Part shown: positions 53,292-62,422 of the stretch, one piece after another | Layout of the letters: each line of letters begins with the position of its first letter | How positions within the stretch are numbered: position 1 is the first letter of the stretch | NCBI GenBank assembly: GCA_002713215.1 | Contig: PAVO01000036.1 | Coordinates: 1-64,000, forward strand | Direction: 5' to 3' | DNA: 64,000 nt | From: Crocinitomicaceae bacterium | GTDB lineage: Bacteria > Bacteroidota > Bacteroidia > Flavobacteriales_G > Salibacteraceae | Translations under genes and position numbers: made by a program | The notes under the pieces: model-generated | What the model was told of the DNA's origin: nothing | The model's database searches: none | The model's input: the letters and a program-made list of their open reading frames with translations, nothing else

Positions 53292-54803
53292 CTAAAATCC
53301 TTCTATTTCAGGTTGCCTGTATTTTAACCAAAATTTCTGTAGGGCCTTTATTTCATAAGGATATTTAAGCAGGTTATTCTTGTATCGAAACGAAGAAATC
53401 AATCCCATAGCCTTACGCTGAAACGGTGTAATTTTAGGATCGGTATAGGTTGGATATCGACCATTAACTACCGTTTCAAAGTTTCGAATTTTATCTACCA
53501 TTTTTGGTGTTAACCAAGGAGTTAAAGGGTTTTTTCGCAAATCAAAATTTTCCCAGGAAGGGTCAAGCCAGTCTTCCAGTTTTTCAGGAAACGAAAAACC
53601 TGCATTCTTAACTGCTTCAAACAACTCAGAGCCCTCAGTTGGCACCGGACTGTAGAGGTAAATAATTATTTCTGCATCTGGATTTATTCGCTTTACCTCT
53701 TTTATAAAAGCGATATCAGAATCAATTTGGCGCATAACCTGCTGGGGAGTATCCGCTGGCATTCCAAGCACAAACGAATACTCAGGAATAATATCAAACT
53801 TCCTCAACCTGGCGGCGAAATCAAGGATTTGTTGACCGGTCTGAGTACCTCCTTTATTCATTTGCTTCAACACCTCATCATTACCGGTTTCAGCTCCAAG
53901 AAATATCATCTTACAACCGGATTTTCGCATAAGTGCCAGGCTCTCATCGGAGTACTTATTAATCGTATCAATTCTTCCTTCGCCCCACCAATTCATACCT
54001 TCCTCCAGCATCAGTTTCGAAAACTCTACAACCCGTTTCTCAGAAGTGAAGAAATTATTGTCATGGAATTCAACTGAATCGGCTCCATATTCTTCTTTCA
54101 GGTATTTGACATCCCGATAGACCAAATCTGCTGATTTAGCCTTCCATCTCGCATTATAAATAGGTACAACCGCACAAAAGGAGCAAGAGAAAGGGCATCC
54201 CATACTCGAATGGTAAGCCATCGTTTTCCTACCAAGGTAAGTCCTTTTTAAATAGCCTGGAATGGAGTAAAATCGATGGAGTACATCATAAGGAAGTGAA
54301 GGCAACTGGTCTTGATTCAGCAATGCTTCTCTGGGTCCCTTAATTATTTTACTTGCATCTTTAAAAATTAGGTTTTTGATTTCATCAATGGGTTTATTTG
54401 CCCCTAGTGAATCCAACAAAGCAGGAAAAGCTACATCTCCCGGGCCATCAATTATATAATCTACAAAACCCGAATCGAGTGCACTCTGGTATTGATTCGA
54501 AGCGAAATACCCTCCCCAAATCACAACCATTTCGTTAAACCTTTCCTTAATTCGCTTTGAAAAGGGAATGGCTTGTTTAAGCTGAGGCCCAGGCATTACT
54601 GTTGAACAGAAATACCCAAATTCACCACTTGACAAATATTTTTCAATAACAGACCAGGAGTCATCTTCCCTATTCCCATCGATCAGCACAAATTGATATT
54701 TGTCGTGGATACTGGCAGCCACCTGAAGAATGGAATTTGGAATTCGATAACCGTAGGTGGCAGCCTTGGGGTTAAACAGTATAATCTTTTTACTTTTTGA
54801 CAT
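53292..54803 (-). CDS. B12-binding radical SAM protein 1
   Basis: The ATG at 54803 (503 residues) starts just before the cobalamin-binding-like domain (IILFNPKAATYGYRIPN...). A start at 54854 is also possible. The [4Fe-4S] motif is CPFSCSFC (CX3CX2C) and the SAM strand GAETGNDEVLKQMNKGG. The C-terminal region (about 400-503) is of BchE-like helical type. Members modify or methylate carbons of lipids, peptides or sugars; the substrate here is unknown. It is divergent from the SGNH gene. Confidence 0.85.
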   Translation of the reverse strand: MSKSKKIILFNPKAATYGYRIPNSILQVAASIHDKYQFVLIDGNREDDSWSVIEKYLSSGEFGYFCSTVMPGPQLKQAIPFSKRIKERFNEMVVIWGGYFASNQYQSALDSGFVDYIIDGPGDVAFPALLDSLGANKPIDEIKNLIFKDASKIIKGPREALLNQDQLPSLPYDVLHRFYSIPGYLKRTYLGRKTMAYHSSMGCPFSCSFCAVVPIYNARWKAKSADLVYRDVKYLKEEYGADSVEFHDNNFFTSEKRVVEFSKLMLEEGMNWWGEGRIDTINKYSDESLALMRKSGCKMIFLGAETGNDEVLKQMNKGGTQTGQQILDFAARLRKFDIIPEYSFVLGMPADTPQQVMRQIDSDIAFIKEVKRINPDAEIIIYLYSPVPTEGSELFEAVKNAGFSFPEKLEDWLDPSWENFDLRKNPLTPWLTPKMVDKIRNFETVVNGRYPTYTDPKITPFQRKAMGLISSFRYKNNLLKYPYEIKALQKFWLKYRQPEIEGF

Positions 54804-54867
54804 GGGTGATTTCCGCGAATCGAAAATAGTGGTAATCTTCTCACCATACAGCATTTCTTTATATCAT

Positions 54868-54875
54868 TAAGTTTG
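54868..54875 (+). promoter_or_regulatory. -7 promoter element of the SGNH-like gene
   Basis: TAAGTTTG matches TAnnTTTG and lies 7 bp before the ATG at 54883, so the transcript is expected to be leaderless or nearly so. Confidence 0.5.
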
Positions 54876-54882
54876 TTGACCA

Positions 54883-55947
54883 ATGCGCTCAATTTTCAGG
54901 AATTTTAAACCCGTTATTCTAATCAGTATTCCAACCACACTGGTTACACTTATACTGCTTGAATTGGTATTTCGATTCGTTATTCCAGCTGCCACATACC
55001 CAACATCTTTCTACGATAGCGAAACACAAATTTTAAAATACGATACCTCGTTGTCCTCAGGTTTAATTACCCTTGGCACAAATGCCAGTATTCGAACCCA
55101 GTGGAATATCAATGCCCAGGGATGGAACAATTCCTATGACTACATTCGAAGCGATAAACCATTGGTTGCCGTAATTGGTGATTCGTATGTCGAAGGATTT
55201 CAGGTAGATGTAAACCAACGTTTTTCTGAGCTTTTACAGCAATCGCTTTCTGGTCGGTTTGATGTTTTCTCCTTTGGCAGATCAGGTTCCCCACTTTCCC
55301 AATACCTGCATATGGCCCGGCATGTTCAGCAAGATTATCAACCAAAGGTTATGGTATTTACCATCATTTCAAATGACTTTTTGGAAAGCGTATCTGCCCA
55401 TAATAATCGTCAGCCTTATTACCTTAGGTTTAATGTTGAGGGTGAAAACGTAACCGATGACAATATTCAACCTTATACTATCTCCGGAACCAATTCCATC
55501 TGGAAGAAAAGTGCACTGGTTCGATACGTTTTTTATAACCTGAAATTGGGAAGGATTATACGATCGTACAAACATGAAAATAGAAAGCCCAAAACCATTA
55601 CAGGAATTGAAGACTTTGAAAAAGTAAAGCCTGAAATTCAATTGGCTATAGAATATTTTCTTGAGCGGGTTACAACTGAATTCAAGAATACTCGAATTCT
55701 TTTTTTACTGGATGGCCCAAGAGATTGTATGTATTCCAACAATCTGGACAACTGCACGGAAAGAAAACTTTTTAATCTCTTTAAGACTACCTGTAAGGCA
55801 TACAATGTAGAAATAATTGACCTGGAGCCACCGATGCGGTCAGGATTTGGCACCGATGGAACCAAGTATGAATTTAAGATTGACCATCACTGGAATGTGG
55901 AGGGGCATAAACTAGCTGCGAAAGAGCTAGAAAAACTACTAAAATAA
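54883..55947 (+). CDS. membrane-anchored SGNH-hydrolase-like protein 1
   Basis: This 354-residue protein has an N-terminal membrane helix (about 10-32). The SGNH catalytic Ser sits in VIGDSYVEG (block I) and the C-terminal DHHWNVEGHK supplies Asp/His (block V). Such proteins remove or add acetyl groups on exopolysaccharides. It is followed by a radical SAM gene 53 bp downstream. Confidence 0.75.
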   Translation: MRSIFRNFKPVILISIPTTLVTLILLELVFRFVIPAATYPTSFYDSETQILKYDTSLSSGLITLGTNASIRTQWNINAQGWNNSYDYIRSDKPLVAVIGDSYVEGFQVDVNQRFSELLQQSLSGRFDVFSFGRSGSPLSQYLHMARHVQQDYQPKVMVFTIISNDFLESVSAHNNRQPYYLRFNVEGENVTDDNIQPYTISGTNSIWKKSALVRYVFYNLKLGRIIRSYKHENRKPKTITGIEDFEKVKPEIQLAIEYFLERVTTEFKNTRILFLLDGPRDCMYSNNLDNCTERKLFNLFKTTCKAYNVEIIDLEPPMRSGFGTDGTKYEFKIDHHWNVEGHKLAAKELEKLLK

Positions 55948-56000
55948 AACGATGAAGGTTTGATTTTGGTAAATGACTTTGTGTATTTTTCCTCCTTGTA

Positions 56001-57419
56001 ATGCTTACCCGAAAGAAAATACTGTTATACAACCCCAACACGGTTTTCTATGACATGCCATTGGCGCTTTTAGCATTAGGGTCAAACCTGGATAATGACT
56101 CTTATGACGTGATTATAGTTGATGGTCGTATTGATCCAAACGCAAAACAGGCCATCAAAAACCACATTAAGGATGCCATTTGTTTTGGGGTAACTGTTCT
56201 TACCGGAAAGCCCATTAAAGATGCACTGGAAATGACTCAATGGGTAAAGTCCATTGATCCTGAACTAACTACCATTTGGGGAGGTTGGCACACGTCCTTG
56301 TTTCCTACGGAAACCTTGGAAGACGAAAAAACCATTGATATAACGGTACAAGGACAGGGGGAAGAAACGTTCCAGGAATTGGTAGCTGCTCTGGATAATA
56401 AAACATCCCTGGATAACATTAAAGGAATTTGTTTTCGAAAAGAGGATTCAATAGTTAAAAACCCCGGCCGGTTATTGAGGGACATGAATACCTTAAATCG
56501 AATCAATTACGACCTCATTGATGTTGAAGCCTATTTTACCAAAAAAGGAAAACGTCAGTTTGACTATATCAGTTCAACCGGTTGCTATTTTCGGTGTACG
56601 TTTTGTGCCGATCCTTTTGTGTTTGGCAGAAACTACTCGGCCGTTGACCCAGAGCGTATGGGCGAGGAATTTGAATATTACAAAAGCAAATACCAATTCG
56701 ACGAAATAAACTTTCAGGACGAAACCCTATTTACCTATCCGAAAAGGATTCGAAAAATGGCAAACGAGTTTTTGGATCGCAACCTGAATGTACTCTGGTC
56801 GGGAACAATGCGCGCTGATCAAGCCCATAGAATGACTGATGAAGATTTTGCGCTAGTGAAAAAATCAGGTTTAAAGCGAGTACTTATTGGAGTTGAGTCC
56901 GGTTCGCAGGAAATGATGGATTGGCTAAAAAAAGACATCAAACTTGAATACGTTTTTGAAGCGGCCGAACGTTGTGCCAAATTTGACGTTGGAGTTATCT
57001 TTCCTTTCATCGTTGGCTTTCCCAATGAGACCCAGAAAAGTTTAGACGCGACCATTTCGGTTGTAAAACAGCTCAATGCCATATCTCCCAAGTTTGAAAC
57101 TCCTATCTTCTATTTCAAACCTTATCCGGGTTCGCAAATCACCAGCGAAGTGGTTGCCAACGGGTATGAGCTTCCCAATTCTTTGAAAGAATGGGCTTCG
57201 TTCGACTACATTGGATCGGCAGGTCCATGGGTAAGCGACGAAATGTATAATTTCTTTGAGAATTTCAAATTCTTTTTGAAGGTTGGTTATGGAAAGCGCC
57301 GTCCATTGTTTTACCCGGTTCAACAATTCAGTAGGTGGAGAGTGGCTAATAATTCGTTTGGGTTTCCAATTGAAAGAAAAGTCTTTGAGTTGGTTAGGCC
57401 TGCTCAGAAGCTTTCGTAA
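56001..57419 (+). CDS. B12-binding radical SAM protein 2 (BchE-like)
   Basis: This 472-residue protein has an N-terminal cobalamin-binding-like domain (ILLYNPNTVFYDMPLALLALG) with WGGWH, and the radical SAM motif CYFRCTFC (CX3CX2C). SAM strand LIGVESGSQEMMDWL. It is distinct from protein 1 and runs on the opposite strand. Substrate unknown. Confidence 0.85.
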   Translation: MLTRKKILLYNPNTVFYDMPLALLALGSNLDNDSYDVIIVDGRIDPNAKQAIKNHIKDAICFGVTVLTGKPIKDALEMTQWVKSIDPELTTIWGGWHTSLFPTETLEDEKTIDITVQGQGEETFQELVAALDNKTSLDNIKGICFRKEDSIVKNPGRLLRDMNTLNRINYDLIDVEAYFTKKGKRQFDYISSTGCYFRCTFCADPFVFGRNYSAVDPERMGEEFEYYKSKYQFDEINFQDETLFTYPKRIRKMANEFLDRNLNVLWSGTMRADQAHRMTDEDFALVKKSGLKRVLIGVESGSQEMMDWLKKDIKLEYVFEAAERCAKFDVGVIFPFIVGFPNETQKSLDATISVVKQLNAISPKFETPIFYFKPYPGSQITSEVVANGYELPNSLKEWASFDYIGSAGPWVSDEMYNFFENFKFFLKVGYGKRRPLFYPVQQFSRWRVANNSFGFPIERKVFELVRPAQKLS

Positions 57420-57425
57420 TTAATC

Positions 57426-58985
57426 TTACAGAAAAACAACTATCGACTCACCTTTCTTTTCACCTGATGATTTTTCATTCCATGCAGGTCTAATTCTATG
57501 ATTAAAAATATTGGAATCCAGGCGTGGAGTAACTTCAGATGAGAATGCATATTGCATTCCTTCAAATACCAGGGCTTTTTGATCTTGGTATTGGGATAAC
57601 AATTTCAATGCAAGCGCTACTTTGGGCTTCAGTATTTTCGGTTCAGTAGTTGAGTCATTTAGAGAAGCAAACAAGTTTGTTGCTGTTCCCCACCCTATTC
57701 CAATCGAAATCTCATCCTCATCATAAATGTGATTGGAGTTTATACGAATCAATTCCTCAGGCAAATGTCCAAATTTGGTCGCAAGTACCCAGCCTGTTGG
57801 TCTGGCCAAAATCGCCTTGGTTGGTTCTTTTTTATATGCCACATATGCCGAAAAAATGCATGGAAAAATGAGAATAACTAACCCGTACTCTACCGCCTTC
57901 TTTAGGTTTACCCCAGGGAGTTGATTATTGGCAAGTCCAACAATGGAGATCGCCACAAACAAGGGAATGATATAGGTAAAATGCCTTGCATTGATATAAT
58001 GTGCAAAGTCTGGCCATTCCAGGTAGAAAGGACTTATGGCATACAAAGCAAAATACACGGCCAATACCAAGATCGGATAAATAAGCAACTTGCTTTTTCC
58101 TTTTATACTTCTTTGAATGAACAAGACGATTCCCAGCAATCCCATCCAATACCAGATAATTCTAACCCATTTAGTTGAAATCGGACCCAAATTTTCAAGA
58201 AGAGAGATTTGCGTGAGATGTTCGGTGTATACTTTAGTGATACGAGCATAGCTTTCTATCTCAAAGAAGTTGAAAGACTCACCGCGGATTGAACCTAAAC
58301 TAAATTTAGATAATCCAAATCCTGTGTCAAAACTGACCCTAATGCCAACATGAAAGAGAACCAAAACACCAAGGGGTAAGCCTACCCAAAGCATGTTCTT
58401 AAGTTTGGTTTTTGAATGGAGAAGAAAAACAATATAAATCGGTACAAAAATCAGATTGGTATAACTAAACCAAGCCGAAAGTCCAAGAAAGATACCGTCA
58501 GCAACAAATTCTTTGGAGCTTGAATGAACTCTATGAATCAGGTAAATAAACAAGAAAGGAAAAACGGATGAGATCGAATGTAATCCGAAACTTAGTCCAG
58601 CCCAAGGAAGAATTAAAGGAACTCCAACAATGGTCCAAAAACCAAAATACAACATGGCTTTTTTACCAAAAACACGATTTACTACCACAAGTTGAACATA
58701 CCTTGAAACCGTGTCTAACAAAAAAGCAACAATCACTAAACTCTTGAACTGAAACAAAGGCTTGAAAAGAAGCCCTAATAAAGAAACCAGAATGGAGCCG
58801 CCTTCGTGTGGGTAATGAATGATTTTTGCATAACTCCACAACTGGGAATTGATCAGGTCATTTAGAATAAGCTCGGAAGCAATCTGATCAGGTGCCAAAT
58901 TCCAATATTGAAATTTCAAACCAAAAAGGACTCGAACCAACGTTCCGAGCAAGACAATGGTTACGGCTATAATATTAAATCTCAT
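57426..58985 (-). CDS. polytopic membrane protein, GT-C glycosyltransferase-like
   Basis: This 519-residue protein has ten or more helices and a large C-terminal periplasmic part (about 410-519). An Asp/Glu-containing first loop and IIHYPHEGGSILVSL suggest a polyprenyl-phosphate-dependent GT-C. Weakly supported; could be another membrane enzyme of the locus. It converges on the radical SAM 2 gene with a 6-bp gap and follows the SPASM gene by 14 bp. Confidence 0.55.
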   Translation of the reverse strand: MRFNIIAVTIVLLGTLVRVLFGLKFQYWNLAPDQIASELILNDLINSQLWSYAKIIHYPHEGGSILVSLLGLLFKPLFQFKSLVIVAFLLDTVSRYVQLVVVNRVFGKKAMLYFGFWTIVGVPLILPWAGLSFGLHSISSVFPFLFIYLIHRVHSSSKEFVADGIFLGLSAWFSYTNLIFVPIYIVFLLHSKTKLKNMLWVGLPLGVLVLFHVGIRVSFDTGFGLSKFSLGSIRGESFNFFEIESYARITKVYTEHLTQISLLENLGPISTKWVRIIWYWMGLLGIVLFIQRSIKGKSKLLIYPILVLAVYFALYAISPFYLEWPDFAHYINARHFTYIIPLFVAISIVGLANNQLPGVNLKKAVEYGLVILIFPCIFSAYVAYKKEPTKAILARPTGWVLATKFGHLPEELIRINSNHIYDEDEISIGIGWGTATNLFASLNDSTTEPKILKPKVALALKLLSQYQDQKALVFEGMQYAFSSEVTPRLDSNIFNHRIRPAWNEKSSGEKKGESIVVFL

Positions 58986-58999
58986 GCTTTTCCAACATT

Positions 59000-60079
59000 T
59001 TAAAAAGCACTACAGCATCTTGAGCATCCTGGAAATAATCCTCCGGCCGACATTAAATTGGACCTAAACTTTGAAAAGGTTTCCGAGTTCCAAATTTCAG
59101 TCATATCGTTTTTATACAAATTACCCACAGATAAATTAAAACATCTTCCATGGGCTGGAATTACACTTCCGTCAGATTTAATCATCAAACTACTAAATAC
59201 AGCATGACAGTGCTTTCCAAGTAATTTATTGGTTTGAAAGTAAAACTCAACAAGCTTTTCTTTGGTTTCAATCTCTGGTGAAAAAGTAACCTTAAATGGG
59301 TATTCCGTTTTCTTAATTTCTTGTATTTCCTTCAAAAGTAGTTCGAGGTCCATCTTAGAGGGATCAACTTCTTCCAGGTTTGACGCCGTTGCCGGATAGA
59401 GATGTCCCCATTTTTCGTTATGCTTGTCTGCCATCAATTGATCCGCAAATTGAGTATGCATAAACGATACTTCGTTCAGATCTAAATTTTTGACGCTATC
59501 CAAAAATCCCTTCAAGTATCCAATATTCCACTCGGTAATCGCGAAAATGATATCAATCTTTGGCGCATTCTTATACTTCTTAATTTCCTGAATGCCTTCA
59601 ACTGCCTTCTGAAAAGATTTTTTATTTCCTCTTATCTCGTTGTGAATTTCCTGAGGCCCATCAATTGACACGTAGAGGTGATTTACCCCTGCCTCTACCA
59701 GCTGCTCGGCTTTCTGCCTAAGTGTAAGGGCATTGGTGGTTATTGTTGACTGAAGACCTTTCTCAGTTGCGTAACTTATAGACTCAATCAAATGTGGATA
59801 CACCAATGGCTCAGTAAATGCATAGGCCAGCTTACTCTTTGGAAAATTTTCGGACACCTGTTCAATAATGTCCTTAATAAGAGGTAAAGGCATATTTATA
59901 GGGTGTGTTCCAACCAAATTCTGAGCAAAATTGCTTTCCAGGTTTTGCGTACCAACATCACACATTTTGCAATGCAAATTGCATACATTATTTACACCCA
60001 ATACAATCCATTTCGGGCTTTGAAATACCTTACCCGGATACATTCTTGCATTTAAGACTCTTAATTTTTCACTAATCAT
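59000..60079 (-). CDS. radical SAM/SPASM-type enzyme
   Basis: This 359-residue protein has the cluster motif CNLHCKMC (CX3CX2C) and a C-terminal cysteine-rich end (CFNLSVGNLY...CSRCCSAF) that probably binds an auxiliary Fe-S cluster. SPASM-type proteins modify peptides or sugars. It overlaps the flippase by 8 bp, so it likely acts in the same pathway. No peptide precursor gene was seen nearby. Confidence 0.83.
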   Translation of the reverse strand: MISEKLRVLNARMYPGKVFQSPKWIVLGVNNVCNLHCKMCDVGTQNLESNFAQNLVGTHPINMPLPLIKDIIEQVSENFPKSKLAYAFTEPLVYPHLIESISYATEKGLQSTITTNALTLRQKAEQLVEAGVNHLYVSIDGPQEIHNEIRGNKKSFQKAVEGIQEIKKYKNAPKIDIIFAITEWNIGYLKGFLDSVKNLDLNEVSFMHTQFADQLMADKHNEKWGHLYPATASNLEEVDPSKMDLELLLKEIQEIKKTEYPFKVTFSPEIETKEKLVEFYFQTNKLLGKHCHAVFSSLMIKSDGSVIPAHGRCFNLSVGNLYKNDMTEIWNSETFSKFRSNLMSAGGLFPGCSRCCSAF

Positions 60080-61259
60080 TTATAAGCTGCAATTTACCTG
60101 ATTTATGAACCACCATGATGGCTAATATTATTCTTGAAATTATACCGCTAATTAATGCTCCAACTACCCCAATAATAGGGATCAAACCAATGGCCAATAC
60201 AATGTTTATAATAGCCGCAACTAAATTAAATTTTAACAAGGCTTGTTCTGAGTTGTGCTTTATGAGCACCTGACATTCGATTAAATAGGCATATAACGGG
60301 ATGAGGTACAGAAAAATAAGGGGTAAATAAATTAGTGATGGGGTGAATTTATATACATAAAGAAGGGCTAAGAATAAACCAATTGAAAACACAATGGTGG
60401 ATGCCAGACCCAATCTCACAAAAGGTTTTTTTAGGTTTTGTACTTCATTCGGCTTTAAGCGATAAATGTTCTTTTGAAAAGGCCCAAGAAGAATACCTGC
60501 AAACGTCTGTGCCATGATTAAGAACCCAATGAGGACATGATAAAAGCCTATTTCTGCTTCGCTTAAAAAATAATTTACAACATACAGTTCACCTTTGCTT
60601 TGAAACAAACCTGCTATGGCCAGCGCAAAAAAGGGCCAGGAAATTTTCAAATTATTAATTAGAGTTGTTGATCCAATACCTGAAAGGGTCAACTTCGGGA
60701 GCACCTTTGTCAATATCAATAGTTTCAGGGAAGCACCGGCGATTATGGAGAGTATTATGTTGTCAACGGATATTTCCTTAAAATAGAAAATCAACAAGGA
60801 AAGGGAGAGTAAAATGGAAAGGCTCTCACTTAAAATGGAAACGGAATATTTTCTTCGGTACTGAATTATGGGATCAATGGACCCAGCCACGACGCGCAGA
60901 AATACCAATGCATACAATTCCCACAAATAGGGTTGAAGAATTGGAATAAAGGAAACTAAGAAGGATATAAAAAGAAACAAAATCAGTCTGGAAATGACCA
61001 CCAACCACCATGACGCATTAATGTCTTTTGGCATCGTAGAAAACTGACGCATAAGCCAGGGTCTTTGTCCCCAACTAACCACAGAAAACATAAGTTCGGC
61101 TGCTATTAAAAATGTAACTATCGCACCCCAAATATCAACTCCTGATGTGCGGATCACCCAGAGTGAAACCAGGCTAATGTTTATGGAACGAAGAGCAAGA
61201 CTAACACCTTCCTGAGTAATCCATTTGCCTCGTTTAAGGTTTTTTTTGTCGACTTTCAT
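60072..61259 (-). CDS. Wzx-type polysaccharide flippase
   Basis: This 395-residue protein has about twelve helices and is of the MATE/oligosaccharide-flippase type (WGAIVTFLIAAELMFSVVSWGQRPWLMRQ). It would move the lipid-linked unit across the inner membrane. It overlaps the downstream and upstream genes by 8 and 4 bp. Confidence 0.8.
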   Translation of the reverse strand: MKVDKKNLKRGKWITQEGVSLALRSINISLVSLWVIRTSGVDIWGAIVTFLIAAELMFSVVSWGQRPWLMRQFSTMPKDINASWWLVVISRLILFLFISFLVSFIPILQPYLWELYALVFLRVVAGSIDPIIQYRRKYSVSILSESLSILLSLSLLIFYFKEISVDNIILSIIAGASLKLLILTKVLPKLTLSGIGSTTLINNLKISWPFFALAIAGLFQSKGELYVVNYFLSEAEIGFYHVLIGFLIMAQTFAGILLGPFQKNIYRLKPNEVQNLKKPFVRLGLASTIVFSIGLFLALLYVYKFTPSLIYLPLIFLYLIPLYAYLIECQVLIKHNSEQALLKFNLVAAIINIVLAIGLIPIIGVVGALISGIISRIILAIMVVHKSGKLQLIND

Positions 61260-62422
61260 GGCAGCAAATCAATGCTTACTATTTCGGTTTCTCTACTTCC
61301 AACGGCTGTTCTAACCGTACTAAATTCCAATAAAGTCTGAACCTCATTTCTGATATACAATCGCCCCATTTCCGGAAACTCTTCATGCAGTTGAGCTTTA
61401 TAGGACAATAATTTTTGTTTAGCCTGAACTTGAGAAACTCCCATTTCTTGGGCTAGCCTTTTTAGTGAAGGTTGATAATACCTTATATACAGCTTCTCGA
61501 GGTGCTCATGGGCCTTAGCATCAGTAAAGTCAATTTCGCCGTTCAACGAAGTTCTATATAATGTCAACGATTGCATTGCAGCCTTAACCGAAGAATTAAA
61601 GTCATCCGTTGTTAAGTACCCACTTACCTTAGGACTTTGCAAAAAAGAAGGTTGGATATTAGTTTCATGACACCACAAACATTTTGATGGCTTACCTCCA
61701 TTGGAAAGGATATTATTTGCTCCCGAAATTCTCCTTCCCTGGGAATCATATACCCCAAACCTGGGCTGACCATTGGGCATAATATCCATAACTTCAAATT
61801 CTTTGATGGAATGTGTACCCTGCTCAATAGACCCGGAAAGCTCACTTGCTATATAGGATTGATTGTGGCTACCTGCATTAACAACTGGTAGCTGAATAAT
61901 TCGATTTCCAAATGCCACCCCCGAGTTAATAACCGCCACAGAACTATCTAAATAAGACCTACCCTTTTTGTATAAATCAAATCGATCGGGTATACCCACA
62001 ATTTTGTAATAATGGTTGGTGGTATTGAAAGTAGCGGCCACCCACCTACCACCGTCTATCCCTTGCTTCAGCTCAAACTCACCTGATTCTTTGAATAAGG
62101 AATTCAACTTTGTAATCTGCTCTAACGCTATTTGGTTAAATCCCATTTGGGAAAAATCAACATGCAATTTATTATCCTCCCATCTTGTACCGTTCTCCCA
62201 TGAACCTGTTGAAAGTTCTGCACCTAAAAACGAAAAGCACCACCGCAAACCAACTTCAAAATCATTTTTGGTTTCCATGTCGTTCTGGTACCAAATAAGG
62301 GCAAGTTCTGAAGTTGAATCTTCCACTTCACTTACGTAAAGGGTTTCTTTCTTACAAGCTTCGAACAAAATCGTTATAAGCACAAAAAGTGTCGTTATCT
62401 GTAGGAAAGATCGCTTAGCCAT
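61256..62422 (-). CDS. lipoprotein with one CxxCH motif, unknown function
   Basis: This 388-residue protein has a lipobox LFEAC (Cys23). A CLWCHETN motif (about 243-250) in the sequence GGKPSKCLWCHETNIQPSF fits covalent haem attachment, but no Met/His axial partner can be assigned. The rest shows no recognised domain. It sits between a flippase and a GT87-like gene with 4- and 8-bp overlaps. It may be a haem protein or only resemble one. Confidence 0.6.
   Translation of the reverse strand: MAKRSFLQITTLFVLITILFEACKKETLYVSEVEDSTSELALIWYQNDMETKNDFEVGLRWCFSFLGAELSTGSWENGTRWEDNKLHVDFSQMGFNQIALEQITKLNSLFKESGEFELKQGIDGGRWVAATFNTTNHYYKIVGIPDRFDLYKKGRSYLDSSVAVINSGVAFGNRIIQLPVVNAGSHNQSYIASELSGSIEQGTHSIKEFEVMDIMPNGQPRFGVYDSQGRRISGANNILSNGGKPSKCLWCHETNIQPSFLQSPKVSGYLTTDDFNSSVKAAMQSLTLYRTSLNGEIDFTDAKAHEHLEKLYIRYYQPSLKRLAQEMGVSQVQAKQKLLSYKAQLHEEFPEMGRLYIRNEVQTLLEFSTVRTAVGSRETEIVSIDLLP

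Noticed and set aside
59000-60079. RiPP cluster around the SPASM-type radical SAM gene
   Set aside because: No small precursor-peptide gene or peptide transporter was visible within several kb, and the gene overlaps a glycan flippase.
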